NCBI GenBank assembly: GCA_036274195.1
Contig: DASUGD010000290.1
Coordinates: forward strand, 1 to 29,581
Length of the DNA stretch: 29,581 bases
Direction: 5' to 3'
From: JAJKIV01 sp036274195
GTDB taxonomy: Bacteria > Gemmatimonadota > Gemmatimonadetes > Gemmatimonadales > Gemmatimonadaceae
Shown: one piece after another, positions 25,109 to 29,581 of the stretch
Numbering within the stretch: position 1 is the stretch's first letter
Layout: every line of letters starts with the position of its first letter
Notes under the pieces: model-generated
The model's input: the letters and a program-made list of their open reading frames with translations, nothing else
Told to the model about the DNA's origin: nothing
Databases searched by the model: none
Program-made: the position numbers and the translations under genes

Positions 25109-27582
25109 GATGACGGTGCCTCGTGTTCGAGGCTCCGATCGGTGACCGGAGCACGCACGGAATGGGGGTCGGGGACCACCTCGCGCACCCCGAGCTCGAC
25201 GAGCCAGCGGAGCCGAGCGGCCATGCCTCGCAGCAGCGAGACCGCGAGGTCCGGATGGTCCTGCAGCAGGTCGCGAAAGTCGCGGCGCGTTAGGCGGAGC
25301 AGGCGACTCTTTCGCACCACGCGGACATCGAGCCCGATCGGCGCGTCATCGAGGATCGCCAGCGCTCCCACCGCTTCGCCGGCTCCGACGGAGCGAGTCG
25401 ATCGGCCAGGCCGCTCACCGCGAAGCTCCCCGTCGATCACGACGTACATCGCGTCCGCCTTCTCGGTGCCGCGCAGCAGGAGCGCGCCCGCGTCGGCCTC
25501 GACCTCCTTGGCGAGGAGAGCGATGCGCGCCACGTGATGGCTTGGCGTGTCCGAGAACACGTCGACTCGCTGAAGCAGAAACACTCGTTCGATGACTTCC
25601 ATAGCCTCCGTTCCTCCGCCTCCTCCTCCCCCTCCCCCTCCCCTGGTGTCGGCGTACGCGGCACACTGCGCGACCCATTGGTCCTCGTCCCGCCGCAGCG
25701 TCGCGATCACATCCGCTCGCCCCCCCGAAACGCCCATCGAGACATAGTCGGGCGCGGGGCGAAGGACCGGCTCGAGTCGCCGCACCACCTGACGGCTTGC
25801 CGATTCCTCGATCAGCTCGAGTGCCTCGGCGCGGCGTCGCTCGTCGCTCCCGATGATGGCGCGATAGCATCCGTCGACGACTCGCGGCTCGTGAATCACG
25901 GCGATTCCGTCGAAGACCGCGGCCTGCCGTGTCTGCCATGCCTCGGTGATTGACCGCCCGAGCAGATGATCGTGATCGCCGTTCGCCGTCGCCGTGACCA
26001 CCGCGCCGGCGCCGGCATAACGTTCGGCGGCACCGAGATGCTCGGCAACGACATCCTGCACGACTGGTATCGCCCCGGCCGAATCGGGATGGTCGTCGTG
26101 CAGACGCCGGAATGCGTGCAGCGCGTCGGTTCGCAGCGTTAGGTCGAGCGCCGTGTCGGCCGCAGCGGCGAGCAGTGCGGCAGCCGCCTCGGGACCACCG
26201 AGCTCACGCAGCCCGTGTATGGCACGGCGTCGTGCGCCGAGATCGCTGGCAACTTCCCGCAGCGTGGAAACCAGGGCGAGCACTTCGCCGTCGGCGTCGC
26301 GGGCCGGCGGCCGCTTTGCGACTGCCTCTTCGCCAGTGTCGCGGAGTATCGCGGCGAGCAGCGCCGGCTCCACCTCGGGCGCTCGGAGGCCACGGGCGAG
26401 CGCTCGCACGTAGGCACGCCGCTCGGCGATGGCGGCGCCGAGCCAAAGCACCGAGAGCGCGACTGCCGGCCACGCCAACCGCGAAGCCCCCACCCAGGCG
26501 ATCAGCACGAAGATCAGCCCTGCGCTGAGCGCCTTCGCCAGCCCGCTCTCGAGCCCGACGTCGATCCACGGTTTCGCTCGTACCCGAATCGCGTCCGACA
26601 CCGGCATGTACAGAATCTCGCGCCCCGTTCGCTCGGCCGAATATCGAAGCGTGGTCTCCGTCCCCTTGGCGAACGCCGCGGGCGCGAGCCCGGCGCGAAG
26701 TCCGACGAACAGATTCGCCACGACCATGCTCGCGGGGAGCATGAGAAGCGCCGCGCCAATCCCCCACCGCGCGAGGGCCGGTCGAATCGCCGCCGCCGCG
26801 ACAAGGGGCAGCCACTGCGTCGCCGCCGCGAACTTTCCCTGGAACGCGCTGATCGCCTCGCGGTCGCCGAGCGTTGCCGTTGCGACGTTGAACTGGTAGT
26901 CGACCAGCTGCTTCACGAGCACCGTGAGCACGACCGTCGCCGCGATGAGCTGGATTTGCCGGTTGGCAAACACCTCGCGCAGCGACGCCCGGTTCTCCCC
27001 GGACACGATGCGCACGTGCGCCGGAGCCTCGGACGTCCCCTTGCCCAGCACGAACGGCATCGCCGCCGCAAACGCCGCCGTGAGCACAGCCGCAACGATC
27101 AGCAGGTTCGCCACCCCGATCACCGGCGAGAGGAACCCCGTGACAGCGCCGCCCAGGGCCGCGCCCACGGAGCCGGCGGCGACGATCACGGGGAATGCCG
27201 TCTTCGCGCTGCGAGGATCGAGCAGGGTATTGGCGGCGAGGAAGAACTGTGAGACGAGGATCCCGGCGAACAGGTCGTGCCAGGCGTAGAACAGGATCCC
27301 GAACACGATGCCGCCGGGAAAGAACGCGCGAAACGCGAGCAGGTTCGCCGCGAACACGAGGGCGATCGCCGGCGTTAGGCGCTGCTGGGGAACGCGAGCC
27401 GCCAGGCGACCGAAGGGCACGACCGCGATCGCGACCAGCGCGCTGGCCACGTAGACCTTGTAAAAGCCCCGCCCGCCGAGAGCGCCGAGGACGAGTGCGT
27501 TGCGAACCGGATGGAGCATCCCCACCGCGCACACGACGAGCAGATAGAGCGAGGTGAGTGCGACAACGCGCGATCGAATCAT
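25105..27582 (-). CDS. Nucleotide-transporter-like (NTT/TLC-type) protein fused to HEAT repeats and a cNMP-binding domain
   Basis: This 825-residue inner-membrane fusion has residues 1-395 forming about 12 membrane helices of the ATP/ADP-carrier-like (NTT/TLC) branch of the major facilitator fold. LHPVRNALVLGALGG and VVPFGRLAARVPQQR lie near the start, and the family-like signature RYSAERTGREILYMPVSDAI with RAKPWIDV is at residues 313-342. Residues of about 430-640 are helical and HEAT-like. A run of ten glycines (648-657) leads to a cyclic-nucleotide-binding-like domain at 663-790 (DAMYVVIDGELRG, GEAVGALAILDDAP). The phosphate-binding cassette lacks the usual arginine, so cNMP binding is doubtful. 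Plain MFS transport of another solute is an alternative. It is the first gene of a pair with the secreted kinase. Confidence 0.78.
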   Translation of the reverse strand: MIRSRVVALTSLYLLVVCAVGMLHPVRNALVLGALGGRGFYKVYVASALVAIAVVPFGRLAARVPQQRLTPAIALVFAANLLAFRAFFPGGIVFGILFYAWHDLFAGILVSQFFLAANTLLDPRSAKTAFPVIVAAGSVGAALGGAVTGFLSPVIGVANLLIVAAVLTAAFAAAMPFVLGKGTSEAPAHVRIVSGENRASLREVFANRQIQLIAATVVLTVLVKQLVDYQFNVATATLGDREAISAFQGKFAAATQWLPLVAAAAIRPALARWGIGAALLMLPASMVVANLFVGLRAGLAPAAFAKGTETTLRYSAERTGREILYMPVSDAIRVRAKPWIDVGLESGLAKALSAGLIFVLIAWVGASRLAWPAVALSVLWLGAAIAERRAYVRALARGLRAPEVEPALLAAILRDTGEEAVAKRPPARDADGEVLALVSTLREVASDLGARRRAIHGLRELGGPEAAAALLAAAADTALDLTLRTDALHAFRRLHDDHPDSAGAIPVVQDVVAEHLGAAERYAGAGAVVTATANGDHDHLLGRSITEAWQTRQAAVFDGIAVIHEPRVVDGCYRAIIGSDERRRAEALELIEESASRQVVRRLEPVLRPAPDYVSMGVSGGRADVIATLRRDEDQWVAQCAAYADTRGGGGGGGGGGTEAMEVIERVFLLQRVDVFSDTPSHHVARIALLAKEVEADAGALLLRGTEKADAMYVVIDGELRGERPGRSTRSVGAGEAVGALAILDDAPIGLDVRVVRKSRLLRLTRRDFRDLLQDHPDLAVSLLRGMAARLRWLVELGVREVVPDPHSVRAPVTDRSLEHEAPSS
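25612..25641 (-). repeat. Gly10-coding GGN tract in the transporter fusion
   Basis: On the coding strand this is an uninterrupted run of ten GGN glycine codons, almost entirely G with regularly spaced A. It forms the hinge between HEAT-like and cNMP-binding-like domains. Its low complexity makes length variation between strains likely. Confidence 0.85.
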
Positions 27583-27668
27583 TCGCTCACCGGTCGGCTT
27601 CGGCGCTTCCCGCGCCGCTCGAGGCGGGCGGTCACGCAGCAGAGAGTGTCCGGCCTATGACAAGGAGG

Positions 27669-27683
27669 ACATTGGACCTTGGG
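27669..27683 (-). promoter_or_regulatory. Promoter-like motif upstream of the transporter-kinase pair
   Basis: Reads CCCAAGGTCCAATGT towards the transporter gene, 87 bases from its ATG. Confidence 0.45.
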
Positions 27684-27745
27684 TTAGCGACCTGGTCGGC
27701 GGCGCCGCCGCCTCGCGCCGTCTTCGCGCTGTCCCGCGCCGTTTG

Positions 27746-27800
27746 GGCTGATGGCTGATGGCTGATGGCTGATGGCTGATGGCTGATAGCTGCGAAGCTA
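27746..27800. repeat. Tandem array (GGCTGAT)6 with attached hairpin
   Basis: Six perfect copies of the 7-base unit GGCTGAT (27746-27787) run into a small hairpin (TAGCT-GCGA-AGCTA, 27787-27800). Another unit and a half follows (TGGCTGATGGCT). The array ends about 25 bases upstream of the promoter-like motif of the barrel gene. Confidence 0.95.
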
Positions 27801-27811
27801 TGGCTGATGGC

Positions 27812-27826
27812 TCCTTGGTGTAATGG
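27812..27826 (+). promoter_or_regulatory. Promoter-like motif upstream of the outer-membrane barrel gene
   Basis: Reads TCCTTGGTGTAATGG, about 70 bases before the ATG at 27896. TGTAAT fits a -10 element well. Confidence 0.45.
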
Positions 27827-27895
27827 CCGCCCCCTCACACCGTGCTCATCGTGGCCCTATTCGATCCCATCACGACCGCTTCCAGGAGTGTGCTG

Positions 27896-28648
27896 ATGCG
27901 CGTTGGCCTCGCAGTCTCCATTGCCTTGTGTGTGACTGTCGTCGTTCCCGGTCGCACCGCACGAGCGCAGGCCGATGCCGATGACGAATGGCATGTCTCC
28001 CTCACGCCGTACGCCTGGCTCGCCGGCTTGAGCGGCCGGATTGGCTTCGCCGGCGGGATCGCGAACATCGATCTCTCCCCCGGTGACGTCCTCAGTCACA
28101 CCGATATCAGTGTCTCGGCGCTGCTGGAAGCGAGGCGCAACCGATTTCTGCTTCGCCTCAACACGACATACATGTCCATGAGCGACCGGAGGGCCGTCGA
28201 GGAAGGCTCCGAGAGCACGGTCATCTTCGAGCATAGCCAGACGATTCTCGAGCCGGAGGTCGGCTACACGGTCTACACGGCCGAGCGCGGGGCAATCGAC
28301 GTGCTCGCCGGAGGGCGGTACTGGCATCCCAAGGTGGATGTGTCGGCGGACTCCCCCGGAGGAGACTTGCCCATCGCGTCAGGCAGCCGTTCCTGGATCG
28401 ACGGCATCGGCGGCGTTCGCGTACGCCTCAACCCGGCCGAGCGATGGCACATGACCGCCAAGGGCGACGCTGGTGCTGGCGGGTCGAAGTTGACCTGGCA
28501 GGCCATTGGAAGCGTGGGTTATGATCTCTCGCATTGCTGCTCGCTCGACGCGGCCTACCGGCATCTCGACATCGACTATGATCGCGATGCCCTGGTGAAC
28601 GACAGCCACCTGTCGGGTTTCGCGCTCGGGATCGGGATCCGCTTCTGA
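27896..28648 (+). CDS. Outer-membrane beta-barrel protein, function unknown
   Basis: The 250-residue product has a signal peptide (MRVGLAVSIALCVTVVVPGRTARAQ) and an eight- to ten-strand-type barrel pattern. It starts with WHVSLTPYAWLAGLSGRIGFAG, continues through SVSALLEARRNRFLLRLNTTYM, EPEVGYTVYTAERGAIDVLAGGRYWHP and AAYRHLDIDYDRDALVND, and ends in phenylalanine (LGIGIRF). This is the architecture of small OmpA/OmpW-like barrels, often without a known solute. The start is the ATG at 27896 with AGGAG seven bases upstream; the longer frame from 27842 has no such site and would spoil the signal peptide. A small lipoprotein gene follows after 19 bases, probably on the same transcript. Confidence 0.87.
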   Translation: MRVGLAVSIALCVTVVVPGRTARAQADADDEWHVSLTPYAWLAGLSGRIGFAGGIANIDLSPGDVLSHTDISVSALLEARRNRFLLRLNTTYMSMSDRRAVEEGSESTVIFEHSQTILEPEVGYTVYTAERGAIDVLAGGRYWHPKVDVSADSPGGDLPIASGSRSWIDGIGGVRVRLNPAERWHMTAKGDAGAGGSKLTWQAIGSVGYDLSHCCSLDAAYRHLDIDYDRDALVNDSHLSGFALGIGIRF

Positions 28649-28667
28649 TGCACGAAGTCGGAGGGCT

Positions 28668-29051
28668 ATGGTCCGAGAAATCATCATCGCTGGGTTGGCG
28701 GGACTGATGATCGACGCCGCGGGGTGCGCGTCCCATCACCGGTCCGCGCCGGTGCCACCGCCGGAGCCCGTGGAGGTGACCGTGAACAACTCGAACTACC
28801 TGGACGTGGATGTGTTCGCCGTGCGAGGCACGTCGCGCGCGCGCCTCGGGTCGGTGACGGGACTCAGCACTGCCACGTTCCTGGTTCCGGTTCACCTCGC
28901 GGCCGACGGCAATCTCCAGCTGCTGGTCGATCCCATCGGCAGCAACGCCACGTACCTGACGGACAAGATCGCCGTGGGCCCGGGTCAGCACGTCGAGCTC
29001 ACCGTCACCGCCATACTCCGCATGAGCAGCTACAGCGTCTGGTCGAAGTGA
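28668..29051 (+). CDS. Small putative lipoprotein
   Basis: The 127-residue product starts at an ATG just after GGAGG and has a hydrophobic leader (EIIIAGLAGLMIDAAGCASH) ending in a cysteine that could be lipidated, though the lipobox AAGC is weak. The mature part has a proline-rich linker (SAPVPPPEPVEV) and a compact beta-type domain: VTVNNSNYLDVDVFAVRG, RARLGSVTGLSTATFLVPVH, KIAVGPGQHVELTVTA. I do not recognise a named family. The arrangement resembles small envelope lipoproteins with an immunoglobulin-like fold. It is likely co-transcribed with the upstream barrel and may be its partner at the outer membrane. Confidence 0.75.
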   Translation: MVREIIIAGLAGLMIDAAGCASHHRSAPVPPPEPVEVTVNNSNYLDVDVFAVRGTSRARLGSVTGLSTATFLVPVHLAADGNLQLLVDPIGSNATYLTDKIAVGPGQHVELTVTAILRMSSYSVWSK

Positions 29052-29109
29052 TCCGCGCGGCTCGCGTTAGGTCTCGCCTACCATAGAGCGTGTTCGCGTT
29101 GGGCGTTGC

Positions 29110-29124
29110 TCCAAGGTCCAATGG
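29110..29124 (+). promoter_or_regulatory. Promoter-like motif upstream of the FGE-family gene
   Basis: Reads TCCAAGGTCCAATGG, 69 bases before the ATG at 29194, and is one of the closest matches to the shared form. Confidence 0.5.
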
Positions 29125-29193
29125 GACGACGTCCTCGGGAGCGGCATTGTGCCGGAACCGAAGTGCCGACCCGTGTCGAGCCGAGGCGACACC

Positions 29194-29581
29194 ATGACCA
29201 ACTCGCTGAGCACCCAGTTCCCCACCCCGCTGCGGCGCGGCGACGTGGTCGGCCCGGTCGCGGGCGATATGGTTTGGATCCCAGGCGGCACGTTTCGAAT
29301 GGGCTCCGATCGGCATTACGTGGAGGAAGCACCCGCGCATCGCGTGACGGTGGACGGGTTCTGGATCGATCGCTTCCCGGTCACGAACGACGAATTTCAG
29401 CAGTTCGTCGACGACACGGGGTACGTCACCTTCGCCGAGCTCGAGCCCAACGCGGCAGACTACCCGGGCGCCTTGCCCGACATGCTGTACGCCGGCTCGC
29501 TCGTGTTCACGAAGCCTCCGCTGCGGGTAGACCTCCGGGATTCCAGCCAGTGGTGGTCGTACGTGCGCGGGGCGCAGTGGC
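29194..29581 (+). CDS. Formylglycine-generating-enzyme (SUMF1) family protein, cut by window end
   Basis: An open frame of at least 129 codons runs off the right edge. After a short N terminus it shows the FGE-sulfatase domain signature: GDMVWIPGGTFRMGSD, EEAPAHRVTVDGFWIDRFPV, TNDEFQQFVDDTGYVT and, near the edge, SSQWWSYVRGAQW. Family members include formylglycine-generating enzymes that convert a sulfatase cysteine to formylglycine, and also other oxidases and ligand-binding proteins. The C-terminal part with the catalytic cysteines lies outside the window, so activity cannot be judged. The ATG at 29194 has GAGG seven bases upstream; an in-frame GTG at 29173 is an alternative. No signal peptide is evident. 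Confidence 0.9.
   Translation, partial: MTNSLSTQFPTPLRRGDVVGPVAGDMVWIPGGTFRMGSDRHYVEEAPAHRVTVDGFWIDRFPVTNDEFQQFVDDTGYVTFAELEPNAADYPGALPDMLYAGSLVFTKPPLRVDLRDSSQWWSYVRGAQW

Larger units (their letters stand above)
27583..27895. other. Divergent intergenic region with array and two promoter-like motifs
   Basis: This 313-base gap between the transporter fusion and the outer-membrane barrel gene holds no credible gene. It contains a promoter-like motif facing the transporter (27669-27683), the GGCTGAT array and hairpin (27746-27800), and a motif facing the barrel gene (27812-27826). Confidence 0.7.

Noticed and set aside
26204..27532. Long minus-strand frame (442 codons) in another frame of the transporter gene
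   Set aside because: Arg/Gly/Ala-rich product without domains, wholly inside the NTT-like gene.
27801..27840. Possible tRNA fragment (TGGCTCCTTGGTGTAATGGCC)
   Set aside because: The resemblance to a D-arm is brief; no acceptor stem, anticodon arm or T-arm follows.
27842..27895. Upstream start for the outer-membrane barrel protein
   Set aside because: No ribosome binding site, whereas the ATG at 27896 has AGGAG at ideal spacing and starts a signal peptide.

Overview
The window is a GC-rich, gene-dense piece of a chromosome from a diderm (Gram-negative-type) bacterium. Outer-membrane barrels, lipoproteins, POTRA proteins and a TamA-TamB pair leave little doubt about the envelope type. Gene content, codon use and short Gemmatimonas-like intergenic repeats suggest Gemmatimonadota, but this is an inference without any rRNA or marker gene. 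I see 21 protein-coding genes (the last cut by the window edge), no rRNA, no tRNA, no CRISPR array and no intact insertion sequence.

Layout. (1) 34-1065 (-): DUF481-type outer-membrane protein. (2) 1362-4916 (+): two different MscS-family channels in tandem. (3) 5156-8522 (+): a probable operon of a DUF1254/DUF1214 protein, a MarC-family membrane protein (GTGA overlap) and a DcaP-like porin. (4) 8519-10299 (-): a DUF202 membrane protein, a DUF4136 lipoprotein and a Spy/CpxP-like periplasmic protein with an internal duplication. (5) 10300-10703: a gene-free stretch with two 7-bp tandem arrays around a strong hairpin. (6) 10704-15645 (-): an operon of two tandem paralogous POTRA-barrel proteins overlapping an L,D-transpeptidase gene. 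(7) 15846-22576 (+): divergent tamA-like and tamB genes overlapping by one base. (8) 22802-24001 (+): a FixJ-type regulator followed by a stand-alone receiver protein. (9) 24031-24145: a nested inverted-repeat element. (10) 24149-27582 (-): a nucleotide-transporter-like/HEAT/cNMP-binding fusion whose stop overlaps the start (ATGA) of a predicted secreted Fam20/PI3K-like kinase. (11) 27746-27800: a third 7-bp array. (12) 27896-29051 (+): an outer-membrane barrel and a small lipoprotein. (13) 29194 to the edge (+): a formylglycine-generating-enzyme-family protein.

The common theme is building and tuning the cell envelope: BamA-superfamily insertases, TamB, a peptidoglycan cross-linker, a Spy-like chaperone, osmotic channels and porins. 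The most interesting biology is the transporter-kinase pair, which could couple nucleotide movement across the inner membrane to phosphorylation outside the cytoplasm.

Three DNA-level signals are not explained by genes. The heptamer CGTTAGG (or its complement) occurs about 29 times, roughly once per kb, mostly inside genes, on both strands and in several reading frames. A promoter-like motif close to AAGGTCCAATGG lies upstream of about ten genes, always pointing at the downstream gene. Three unrelated arrays all have a 7-bp unit, and two of them sit just upstream of copies of that promoter-like motif.
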